A program made the translations under genes and the position numbers. The notes beneath the pieces are model-generated. The model was not told the DNA's origin. It worked only from the letters and a program-made list of their open reading frames with translations, and ran no database searches. A stretch of DNA of 32,759 bases, taken from an uncultured Hyphomonadaceae bacterium (lineage in GTDB: Bacteria; Pseudomonadota; Alphaproteobacteria; Caulobacterales; Hyphomonadaceae). The stretch covers positions 1-32,759 of the forward strand of contig CALLUH010000236.1 in assembly GCA_938011445.1 (NCBI GenBank), read 5' to 3'. Below are positions 9,011 through 17,463 of the stretch, in pieces (the stretch's first letter is position 1; each line of letters begins with the position of its first letter).

Positions 9011-10216
9011 GGCATTATACTGAGCGACAATACCCTGATTTTTAAGCTCTTCTATCTCTTGGGTGGATAGGCCAAGATTGGACAATATGATTTCGGAATG
9101 TTCGCCCAGTTTTGGCGCAGGGCCTTTGGGGCCATCGTCGGCATCCTGGAAACGGACCGGAGAGGCGGGCGTCTTGAAGGCTGCCTGACTGCCGCTGGCG
9201 GGGATCTGCGCGATGGCACCTGCGGCTGCGACTTGGGGATCGGCGGCAACTTCGGCGAGGGTTTGAAGGGGCGCCCATGCGATTTGTTCAGTATCAAGGC
9301 GTGCGCCGATTTGCGCTCGTGTGAAAGCGGCAAAGCCTGCGTCGAGAGCGGCGACGAGATCTTCGGAATTGTGCCTTCGGCCCTTGGCAGACGTATAGCG
9401 TTCGTCATGGATCAGCGCGTCAAGGCCTGTGGCGCGGCACAGAGGTTCCCAATCGACATTGCCTTGGCGGGCGACGATGCAAATCCATTTGTCATCGCTT
9501 GTTTTGAAGAAATTCATGATCGGTACAATTTGCTCGGTGCGGGATTTGGTTGAGCCGATGCGACCAAAAAATAGCTGGATGGCGAAATCACTTCCCATCG
9601 CGTAAAGCGCGGTACGTAGCAAAGAGGCTTCAACGAGGCGACCCTTTCCAGTTTTCGCCGCTTCAACCAGGGCTGCGCAGATGCCTGCGGCGGCGGCCAT
9701 GCTGGTGGTGTGGTCGCCGAAGGCTGTGCGCAAGGGGAAAGGGTCGCCGCCTTTGGGGATTGTCAGATTGGCCACGCCAGCGCGCGACCAGAAAGAGGCG
9801 ATGTCGAAACCGGGCTTGTCGGCGTCAGGCCCGGTCAGGCCATAGCCGGTGAGCGAGCAATAAACGAGTTTGGGATTGGAGGCTTTCAGGCTGTCATAGT
9901 CGAGCCCGGAACGGCTGAGCCCACCGGGGCGCACATTGGTCAGGAAAACATCGGCAGTGGCGGTCAATCGGCGGAGGATATCCTGACCTTGGGGTGTTGC
10001 TGTGTCGAGGCTGAGGGATTTCTTGCCGCGATTGTCAAAGGCGAAAACCGGATTTTCGGTGATGTCGGTGCCGATGGTTTTGAAGAAATTCCGGATTGGA
10101 TCGCCACTAATTGGCTCAATTTTGATGACGTCTGCACCCCAATCGCTTAGGATGCTTCCAGCGCCTGGCGCTGCCATATATGTTGCGTATTCGATCACGC
10201 GGAGGCCTTCGAGCAT
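9008..10216 (-). CDS. CaiB/BaiF (family III) CoA-transferase
   Basis: MLEGLRVIEYATYMAAPGAGSILSDWGADVIKIEP...NRGKKSLSLD...DVFLTNVRPG. Start trimmed to 10216 because the upstream part of the 513-aa ORF lacks family similarity. Confidence 0.92.
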   Translation of the reverse strand: MLEGLRVIEYATYMAAPGAGSILSDWGADVIKIEPISGDPIRNFFKTIGTDITENPVFAFDNRGKKSLSLDTATPQGQDILRRLTATADVFLTNVRPGGLSRSGLDYDSLKASNPKLVYCSLTGYGLTGPDADKPGFDIASFWSRAGVANLTIPKGGDPFPLRTAFGDHTTSMAAAAGICAALVEAAKTGKGRLVEASLLRTALYAMGSDFAIQLFFGRIGSTKSRTEQIVPIMNFFKTSDDKWICIVARQGNVDWEPLCRATGLDALIHDERYTSAKGRRHNSEDLVAALDAGFAAFTRAQIGARLDTEQIAWAPLQTLAEVAADPQVAAAGAIAQIPASGSQAAFKTPASPVRFQDADDGPKGPAPKLGEHSEIILSNLGLSTQEIEELKNQGIVAQYNA

Positions 10217-10256
10217 AAATCCGTCTTTCCAGTAGAGTGTTTTTCTTTGGTAAACG

Positions 10257-10297
10257 AAATTTAACCCAATTGGGGGAAATTTACAGGCAAATGCCTG
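10257..10297. promoter_or_regulatory. operator-like repeats in divergent intergenic region
   Basis: AAATTTA at 10257-10263 and 10277-10283 (20 bp apart), palindrome CCCAATTGGG 10265-10274, inverted repeat CAGGCA-AA-TGCCTG 10284-10297. Confidence 0.4.
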
Positions 10298-10322
10298 AAC
10301 ACCTGATTTCGAGGTAAGACTA

Positions 10323-11471
10323 ATGACCGTTGCTGCGATGCGCCCTGAATTGAGCGAAGCTGATATTCGCCGCCTGATCAAGGGCGACTCACCGGAGGAG
10401 CGCGCCTCGGTTGCCCATCGTCTGTGCCGACGGATTGCTTCGGATGTGCTAAGCGATGAAGAACGGCAATATGCCAAGGATATTATGGCGTTTCTCGCCA
10501 ATGATATGGCTGAACTTGTCCGCCGGACCCTGGCTGTTACTTTGTGCAACTCGCCGAGACTGCCGCGCGATCTGGCTTTGAAATTGGCTCATGACGTTGA
10601 GTCCATTGCCATTCCTGTGCTTGAAGCGTCGCCGTCTTTCACCGAGGAAGATATGATTGAGCTTGCCTTGTCAGCGACTGTGGCAAAACAGGCTGCGATT
10701 GCGGGGCGTCCGCGCGTGCCGGAATCTGTTGCTGAAGCGATTGCCGAGCATGCCGGGCTGGAAGCAGTGCGTGCGCTTGCAAGAAATAAGGGCGCAGAGT
10801 GGACGGACAAGGTTTTTGCGGACTCGCTTTTGCGGTATGGCGAGGATTCTCAATTGCAGGAGGGGATTGTCTTACGCGACCAGATCCCGGTGCATATTGC
10901 GGAGAAGATGGTCAGTCTTGTTTCGGGTCAGGTTTTTGATTTGCTGGTCAACAAGCATGAACTGCCGGCGCAAGTGGCGATTGATATTGCGGCTGGAGCA
11001 CGCGAGCGGGCGACCATTGATCTGGTTGAGCAAGCGGGCCGGACGCAGGATTTGCCGCGTTTTGCCCAACAATTGAATTTGAATGGACGGTTGACACATT
11101 CGCTTATCGTGCGCGCCTTGTGCACAGGGCAGATGCCCTTTGTCGAACATGCATTGGCTGAACTGTCAGGTGTTGCGCACAAGCGTATCTGGCTGCTCAT
11201 TCATGATGCCGGACCGCTGGGGCTTCAGGCCGTGTTTGATCGGGCCGGGTTGCCGCGTAAGCTGTTGCCAGCCTTCAAGATTGCGGTGGCGACTTATCAT
11301 GAAACCGAATTTGATGGTGAGCAGGGCGACAGGGAACGCTTCAAGATCAGAATGATCGAACGCGTGCTTACGCAGTATCAGGCGATTGCGAAGGATGATC
11401 TGGATTATCTGCTTGAAAAGCTCGACGCGTATTCGGACCAATACGGGCAAGATGATAGCGACGCGGCCTGA
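10323..11471 (+). CDS. DUF2336 domain-containing protein (HEAT-like alpha-helical)
   Basis: Repeated helical units (SPEERASVAHRLCRRIA..LSDEERQYAKDIMAFLANDMAELVRRTLAVTL), typical of DUF2336 proteins. Confidence 0.75.
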   Translation: MTVAAMRPELSEADIRRLIKGDSPEERASVAHRLCRRIASDVLSDEERQYAKDIMAFLANDMAELVRRTLAVTLCNSPRLPRDLALKLAHDVESIAIPVLEASPSFTEEDMIELALSATVAKQAAIAGRPRVPESVAEAIAEHAGLEAVRALARNKGAEWTDKVFADSLLRYGEDSQLQEGIVLRDQIPVHIAEKMVSLVSGQVFDLLVNKHELPAQVAIDIAAGARERATIDLVEQAGRTQDLPRFAQQLNLNGRLTHSLIVRALCTGQMPFVEHALAELSGVAHKRIWLLIHDAGPLGLQAVFDRAGLPRKLLPAFKIAVATYHETEFDGEQGDRERFKIRMIERVLTQYQAIAKDDLDYLLEKLDAYSDQYGQDDSDAA

Positions 11472-11484
11472 TCGGGCCTTGGTG

Positions 11485-12168
11485 CTAGGCGTCTGCGTAG
11501 GGCGAAATTCCAAATTCGATGCCAGCGCGGGCAAGCGCGTCTCCGTCACGCCATCTGGGTTTCTCGGCTATGATGGACACACCTGCGTCAACCGCGAAGG
11601 CGATCATATCTTCGAGGGTTTCGTCGAGGCCCATCGGATGGGCGGGCACCCGCAAAGTATCTATCATCAACCAACTCATGGGCTGCAATTGGCAGTGCCA
11701 GCTTTGTCTGGCGTCCATAGAGATGCGCAGACCGCGCGTGCGCAAAGCGCGCAACAAGCCGAAATCATATCCCGTATTGCGGACCATATCGGCGTCGGTA
11801 AACTCAAAGGCCAGCTCCTGGGGGCAAAGTTTGGTTTGTGAGAGTGTATCCAGACATGCATTTATCAGGCTCGGCGTCTCCAGAACGCTTGCGGGCACCG
11901 GGAGTATCAAGGGCCGCTGCTCTATTTGATTGGTTTGGCAAAGTTCCGCGAGCCGCTGTATCTGACCGAGCAGGCGTGCGCCCAGATCGTTTTCCAGTGT
12001 GTCTTCCTGGCGCGGACCGAAGCTGGGTCTGTCATCAAGCTGAAACATAGGCTCTACGAAGACGCCAATGGTTTCACCTTGCCCTAAATGGACGGCATGT
12101 TTGAGCCGGAGCGGACAGTCCAGAGCCGGTATTGCGCGAGCAGATTCCTTTGTTGTCGTTTGTTGCAT
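11485..12168 (-). CDS. degenerate EAL-domain protein, predicted non-catalytic
   Basis: EAL-fold landmarks kept in order (FVEPMFQL, ILPVPASVL, LAFEFTDADM, ISMDARQSW, LMIDTLRV, SIIAEKPRW) but EAL, DDFG and AEGVE residues lost. Start set to ATG at 12168. Confidence 0.65.
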   Translation of the reverse strand: MQQTTTKESARAIPALDCPLRLKHAVHLGQGETIGVFVEPMFQLDDRPSFGPRQEDTLENDLGARLLGQIQRLAELCQTNQIEQRPLILPVPASVLETPSLINACLDTLSQTKLCPQELAFEFTDADMVRNTGYDFGLLRALRTRGLRISMDARQSWHCQLQPMSWLMIDTLRVPAHPMGLDETLEDMIAFAVDAGVSIIAEKPRWRDGDALARAGIEFGISPYADA

Positions 12169-12278
12169 GGGATTTGCCAGTGCTCTAAGTGGAAGACGAC
12201 AATAACAAAACGATATGAAGATCGGGCTTGGCTGCGACGGCTGATTTTGACTAAATTTCAATAAAGTCTGGAGACGAT

Positions 12279-13079
12279 ATGACCGATATGCCTGCCAAGC
12301 CGAAGCTTTCGGCCACCGTGCTTCTGGTGCGTGACGAGGCCACGCTAGAAGTCCTGATGGTGGCGCGACATTATGAAATTGATTTTGCTTCAGGCGCGCT
12401 CGTCTTTCCGGGTGGCAAGGCCAATTCCGAAGACGAGGCGGATGATTGGGGCGGTTTGGTTGACGGACAGTTTGATGGCACCCAGCGGGCTGCGAGAATC
12501 TGCGCGATTCGTGAGGCGTTTGAAGAATCGGGAGTTTTGCTTGCGCGCGAGCGCCATGCGCGGGGGACTGACGCCGACCTTATTGGGCCAGATATTGCCG
12601 AGCGGCTTGCACCTATGCGCGGGGCGGTTGATCGGCAAGAGCAGAGTTTTTTAGAGCTAATCGGTGACAATGGTCTGGTTCTAGCGCTCGATACGCTGAT
12701 CCATTTTGGGCATTGGATTACCCCGGCGATGATGCCGAAGCGATTTGACACGCATTTCTATCTTGCACCGACCCCATCCGAACAGATCGCCTCCCATGAT
12801 GGCCGTGAAACAACGGATGCGCGCTGGCTGAATCCTCAAATGGCGCTGGATCTGGCTGCGCGGGAGGAGGCGACCATCATATTTCCAACGCGCATGAATT
12901 TACGGAAACTGGCGACCGCTCAATCCGTGATGAGCGCGCGGGAGTTGTTTTCTTCTGCAAATGTGGTGACGGTCGAGCCGCGTCTTGGTAAAAACGAAGA
13001 TGGGGAGGCGTGCCTGTTTATCCCCGAAGAGGCCGGATATGGTCAGACAACGGAGCGTTTGGATAGTGTCATGCGCTAA
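12279..13079 (+). CDS. NUDIX hydrolase (NUDT19-like, split Nudix box)
   Basis: GALVFPGGKANSEDEADD...RICAIREAFEESGVLLAR. Confidence 0.85.
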   Translation: MTDMPAKPKLSATVLLVRDEATLEVLMVARHYEIDFASGALVFPGGKANSEDEADDWGGLVDGQFDGTQRAARICAIREAFEESGVLLARERHARGTDADLIGPDIAERLAPMRGAVDRQEQSFLELIGDNGLVLALDTLIHFGHWITPAMMPKRFDTHFYLAPTPSEQIASHDGRETTDARWLNPQMALDLAAREEATIIFPTRMNLRKLATAQSVMSARELFSSANVVTVEPRLGKNEDGEACLFIPEEAGYGQTTERLDSVMR

Positions 13080-13660
13080 GACGCGTTTTGGATGTGTTTG
13101 GTTAGTTGGTTGACTTGCGCGTCGAGGGCATCACAGACGGCGCTTGAAACCTCGTCAATTTCATCATCACTTGCCGGGGCATGATTTGCCGCTGCCCGGC
13201 AGGCATCAATGTGCAAGTCTATCAGTTTTAACTGGCGGTGCCATGACTTGGTTTTGAGTAGCTTGTCGAGTGAATTGGCGAGCCTCGAAATTGCCGGATA
13301 GCCGTAGATGGTGGCCATTCCTTTGAGGTCATGAGTGGCAAGGCGCAGTTGTTTGAAGTGCGAAAGGTCTGTTATGTCGCTGCCAATAGCATGCCGGGCT
13401 TTGATCAAGCGAGACAAGTCGCGCTCAAGCCATGCCTGATATCTCTCATCAAGGGATTCAGGCGGGTCCTGGACGAGCTGTGTTTGATCGTCCGTTTTGG
13501 CGCGGGCCGTCCAAACCTTATCATCTGTCGCCGTGCGGGCTGTTTCGGCTTTGGTCTTTTGACGAAAGCTGGAGATGAGGCGGGCAATCTCGATATTGAA
13601 GCCATTGAACGGAGCCGCTGTGCCTCGGCGCTTTGATAGATTTCGCAGTCTACTGATCAT
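13076..13660 (-). CDS. Hpt (histidine phosphotransfer) domain protein
   Basis: LATHDLKGMATIYGYPAISRLANSLDKLL matches the H-x-L-K-G phosphotransfer motif. Confidence 0.75.
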   Translation of the reverse strand: MISRLRNLSKRRGTAAPFNGFNIEIARLISSFRQKTKAETARTATDDKVWTARAKTDDQTQLVQDPPESLDERYQAWLERDLSRLIKARHAIGSDITDLSHFKQLRLATHDLKGMATIYGYPAISRLANSLDKLLKTKSWHRQLKLIDLHIDACRAAANHAPASDDEIDEVSSAVCDALDAQVNQLTKHIQNAS

Positions 13661-13726
13661 GGAAAAGAGACTAGCAGGTTTTGTTTAACAGCTTCCTGAT
13701 ATGGGGGTGTAATTTTCGGTGTTCTG

Positions 13727-14491
13727 TCAGACGCGGAATTGTTCGCTCAGGATGCGTTCGTCAAGCGCGTGGCCGGGATCGAAAAGTAGAACGAGATTGC
13801 GTGATTTGTCTTCCTGAATATCGACGGAGACAATGTCGCGGACTTCCACATTGTCTGCGGTTGCCGAGACGGAGCGGTGTTCGGGGTCGATAACGTCAAG
13901 GCGGACATGAGCGGTTTCATCCAAAAGAGCGCCGCGCCAATGACGTGGGCGAAACGCGCTGACGGGGGTTAAAGCGAGTAAATTGGCTCCGATCGGCAGG
14001 ATTGGACCATAGGCTGAGTAATTATAGGCCGTTGATCCGGCGGAGGTTGCGACCATGACGCCATCGCATGCGAGTTCAGACAGGCGCTCTTGATGGTCAA
14101 CGATGATGCGGATTTTCGCCGTCTGGGCAGTCTGGCGCAAGAGCGAGACTTCATTTATGGCGAGGTGATGGTGGCGATTGCCATCGGTGTCGGTGGCAAT
14201 CATGCGCAAGGGCGACAGGGTGAGCCTTTCTGCTGCGTTGAGGCGGGCGGGCAGATCATCTTCGATATATTCATTCATCAAAAAGCCGACCGTGCCGCGA
14301 TGCATGCCGTAAACGGGTTTTTCGTCATCGAACCGCCGCCTTAGCGCGTCCAGCATGGCGCCGTCTCCGCCAAGGGCAACGATGACATCCGCCTCATCTT
14401 CGCCGACGGTGCCATAGCGTTTGTTTAGTATTTGCAAGGCGTGCTGGGCTTCGGGGCGCTGGCTTGCGGAAAAGGCGATCTTGGGTGTCAT
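13727..14491 (-). CDS. nadK: NAD kinase
   Basis: VIVALGGDGAMLDALRR, GMHRGTVGFLMNEY, INEVSLLR, CDGVMVATSAGSTAYNYSAYGPI. Confidence 0.95.
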   Translation of the reverse strand: MTPKIAFSASQRPEAQHALQILNKRYGTVGEDEADVIVALGGDGAMLDALRRRFDDEKPVYGMHRGTVGFLMNEYIEDDLPARLNAAERLTLSPLRMIATDTDGNRHHHLAINEVSLLRQTAQTAKIRIIVDHQERLSELACDGVMVATSAGSTAYNYSAYGPILPIGANLLALTPVSAFRPRHWRGALLDETAHVRLDVIDPEHRSVSATADNVEVRDIVSVDIQEDKSRNLVLLFDPGHALDERILSEQFRV

Positions 14492-14603
14492 GGCTTTAGG
14501 TGGCCAGAGTTTGAGCGAGGGTCAAGCGTCTTGGCGCGGAAATTTGACCTTGATGGGAAAAAGAATAACACTGAAGCAAATTGGTCAGAAAATGGAGATC
14601 CTG

Positions 14604-15380
14604 ATGGCGGACGGCGCAAAAGCGATTGATGTGAAAGCTTCGGTGAGCGAGGCGGAATGGAAGGCGCGGGTCGATCTGGCGGCGATGTACCGCTTAACGG
14701 CGCTGCATGGCTGGGACGATATGATTTTCACGCATATCTCCATGCGCGTACCCGGGCCGGAGCATCACTTTCTGATCAATCCTTATGGCTGGTTCTTCGA
14801 AGAGATCACGGCTTCCTCGCTGGTCAAGGTTGATCTTGACGGGAATGTCGTCAGTGAAAGCGATGCGATGGTCAACCCGGCTGGATTTACCATTCATTCG
14901 GCGGTGCATATGGCGCGGGAGGATGCGGTGTGTGTGATGCATGTGCATACTGATGACGGGGTTGCCGTATCGGCGCAAAGCCATGGCCTGCTGCCGATTA
15001 GCCAGACGGGCATGATTGCGATGTCGGATGTGGCGTATCATGATTATGAGGGGGTGGCGCTGGACCATGATGAGCGCGAGCGGATTGTCGCCGATATGGG
15101 CGAGAAGTCGCTGTTGATCTTGCGCAATCATGGGACATTGACGTGTGGCGCGTCGGCGGGACAGACCTTTATGCGGATGTTCTTTCTGGAGCGGGCTTGC
15201 GCGATGCAGGTGCGGGCGCTGTCGGCGGGGCGGGAAAACCTGATCGAGTGCGGGTCGGACATTCAGGATGTGGTGAAAGGACAATCGAACCCGCAAGGTA
15301 TGAAAGTGTTGGCGGATATGCTGGCGTGGCCGGGCCTGTTGCGACGGCTGGACCGCCAAATGCCGGGTTATGACAGCTAA
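14604..15380 (+). CDS. class II aldolase/adducin family protein
   Basis: HGWDDMIFTHISMRVPG...FLINPYGWFFEEITASSLVKVD...VMHVHTDDGVAVSA...ILRNHGTLTCG. Start at 14604 or 14592; longer ORF start is unlikely. Confidence 0.9.
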   Translation: MADGAKAIDVKASVSEAEWKARVDLAAMYRLTALHGWDDMIFTHISMRVPGPEHHFLINPYGWFFEEITASSLVKVDLDGNVVSESDAMVNPAGFTIHSAVHMAREDAVCVMHVHTDDGVAVSAQSHGLLPISQTGMIAMSDVAYHDYEGVALDHDERERIVADMGEKSLLILRNHGTLTCGASAGQTFMRMFFLERACAMQVRALSAGRENLIECGSDIQDVVKGQSNPQGMKVLADMLAWPGLLRRLDRQMPGYDS

Positions 15381-15429
15381 TTAGGCTATTTTCGGGGGGA
15401 GAGGGCATATTCGGAACAATTCGGGCCGG

Positions 15430-16143
15430 ATGAATTGGTCAGCGCGGGCTATGGCGCTTGGCGGTGGGCTTGGGCTGTCGCCTGTGTTTGGTGGCGACGC
15501 GATTGCTGGACCTTGGGGGCAAGGGGCGGGGCGGACTTATGCCGAGATTGCGGTGCTGGGCCAACGGATTGATGGTGTGGGTGCGGTGCGCGGGGAGCTT
15601 TACGCCGAATATGGGGTTTCGGATAAATGGACCGTGATTGGCCAAGCCGAAGGCGTCCGGTTTCCGCAATTGTCTGGTCAGGATCAATATGCGTATCGGG
15701 CAACGGTTCGGCGTCAAATCTGGCAAAAAGGACGGTTTACAGCGGCTTTGGAGGGGGGAGTTGTTGGCGGCGAAGCGATCGGCGGGACGATTGGGGGATG
15801 TGATAGCGTGGGCGGCGAAGCGCGGCTTTCAGTGGGCGCGGCGGGCCGGACGCGGCGGGCGGACCGAAACTGGTTTGCATTTGCTGATGCGATTGTACGC
15901 GAACATGGCAATTGTCGTCGCCAGCGGCTTGAGTTGGGCTATGGGCAGGAAGTGATCCCGAAATGGTGGAGTGTGAACAAGGTCTATGTCGAGACAGGAA
16001 CGGGGGATGCCCGCTCAATCAAGCTGGATTCGAAGATTTCACGCACATTTGGACGTAATGAACTAGGCCTTGGTTACAGGCAGGAGGTTTCTGGCCGATT
16101 TCGCGAGATCGGTGTGGTGGTGAGCCTTGTCCGGCGATTTTAG
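15430..16143 (+). CDS. putative outer-membrane beta-barrel protein
   Basis: Alternating hydrophobic/polar strands rich in G/Y/R and C-terminal ...GVVVSLVRRF ending in F; family not identified. Confidence 0.5.
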   Translation: MNWSARAMALGGGLGLSPVFGGDAIAGPWGQGAGRTYAEIAVLGQRIDGVGAVRGELYAEYGVSDKWTVIGQAEGVRFPQLSGQDQYAYRATVRRQIWQKGRFTAALEGGVVGGEAIGGTIGGCDSVGGEARLSVGAAGRTRRADRNWFAFADAIVREHGNCRRQRLELGYGQEVIPKWWSVNKVYVETGTGDARSIKLDSKISRTFGRNELGLGYRQEVSGRFREIGVVVSLVRRF

Positions 16144-16144
16144 G

Positions 16145-16708
16145 CTATTGGCCCGCTTCCCAGCCGGTTTCGGCCATCAAATAGGCGATAACGGCCGTTC
16201 TGTCGGCTGGTTTGCGCACGCCCTGAAAAGTCATGCGATTGCCGGGGAGAAATTCGCGGGGGTTTTCCAGCCATTGATCAAGCTGCTCCGGTGACCAGAT
16301 AAAGTCGGCATCTTTTACGGCGTTCGAGTAGTTGAAGCCTTCTGCCGAGCCGACCTGGCGGCCAAAGATCTGATATAGATTGGGGCCGATTGTGTTGGGG
16401 CCGTCCTCGGTGACGGTGTGGCATGTCGAGCAAAGTTTGAAAACGCGCTTGCCTGTTGCGTAGCTCGCCTCGCTGTAGGGGGCTGGTAAATCTGCAAATT
16501 CCGGTGACAGCTCAGCTGCCTGCGGCGCAGGCGCGGGTTCGGAGCGGGTTGCCTCTTGAATGGCTGATGCGGTGCGTGAAGACTCTGGGTTTGTCGATTG
16601 TATTTGAACGCTATTTTCTTGATTGCTCGTCCCTGCGGCTGGGCCGCCACAGGCTGCCAGGATGAGGCCAAAAGTGAGGAAGACTGGGCTGAAAGGTCGT
16701 TGCGCCAT
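16145..16708 (-). CDS. lipoprotein c-type cytochrome (class I)
   Basis: Lipobox LILAACGG, heme motif CSTCH, GPNLYQIFGRQVGSAEGFNYS, GNRMTFQGVRKPADRTAVIAYL. Confidence 0.9.
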   Translation of the reverse strand: MAQRPFSPVFLTFGLILAACGGPAAGTSNQENSVQIQSTNPESSRTASAIQEATRSEPAPAPQAAELSPEFADLPAPYSEASYATGKRVFKLCSTCHTVTEDGPNTIGPNLYQIFGRQVGSAEGFNYSNAVKDADFIWSPEQLDQWLENPREFLPGNRMTFQGVRKPADRTAVIAYLMAETGWEAGQ

Positions 16709-17018
16709 GGAAAATACCCTAATTCAAAGCTATTTCCCTATTATAGCGGGGTTTGGAGGGTGTCCGCAAGGCTCTGGCTGTGTGGCATTTGGAGGATAGA
16801 ATGGGTGTTATCAGCCTCTATTGCGCATGCAAAACCGTCCTATCTGCCTGATGCGATGTGTTATGGTATCGCTCTAGTGCTTGGAATTTTAACAAGTAAT
16901 TTTCTGTTGATATTCCTCAAGGTAATCGTTTCGGGCGTTTGGTAAGTGCCGTGGGAGAAGCGGAATATTAACCATAATCAGCTAGACTTCGCCCATAAAT
17001 GCAAGAATGGGTGATGTA

Positions 17019-17429
17019 ATGAAACGGGTAATTATTGGTATGACGGCAATAGTCGCGACCATTTCTAACCCTGCTTTGGCCGAGCCGGCAGATGCGAATC
17101 TGTGGGTTGGTCTGGAGAATGGCAGGGATGGTGTCCTTCTGGACGAAAAAACGGGCGAGGCGTGGCTTACGGGCACATGTCTGAAGCCTATCGCAAAAGC
17201 AACGCAAACCGGCACAGTCTGGCGTTCGCACACGGTGGAGCTTGTCTCCATCGGGCGGACAAAAATTGTGCTCGACCAAACCTTTACGCTGGAGACGCAA
17301 AGTGCGGCCCCGAGCCTGATGGTTGAAAGTGTCGATCGTGGTGGCCTGCAAAGCTTTCCAGCAATTGTCGAGACGGCTTGCCAGTCGTCTGCCAAATGCC
17401 GGGCACTTCTGGATGCGCCGGCCTGCTAG
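17019..17429 (+). CDS. small secreted protein of unknown function
   Basis: Signal peptide MKRVIIGMTAIVATISNPALA; Cys-containing C-terminus; alternative start 17007. Confidence 0.6.
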   Translation: MKRVIIGMTAIVATISNPALAEPADANLWVGLENGRDGVLLDEKTGEAWLTGTCLKPIAKATQTGTVWRSHTVELVSIGRTKIVLDQTFTLETQSAAPSLMVESVDRGGLQSFPAIVETACQSSAKCRALLDAPAC

Positions 17430-17463
17430 GCTTTAGCGGGCCCTAGGCCCTCTACACGCAAAC

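Noticed and set aside
9098-10150. Plus-strand ORFs antisense to the CoA-transferase
   Set aside because: Shadow ORFs; minus-strand product has clear CaiB/BaiF motifs
13076-13079. Overlapping stop codons of convergent NUDIX and Hpt genes
   Set aside because: Common in compact genomes; not unusual on its own
17438-17450. GGGCC-CTA-GGCCC palindrome upstream of the usher-like gene
   Set aside because: Only 5-bp arms in GC-rich DNA; insufficient to argue function
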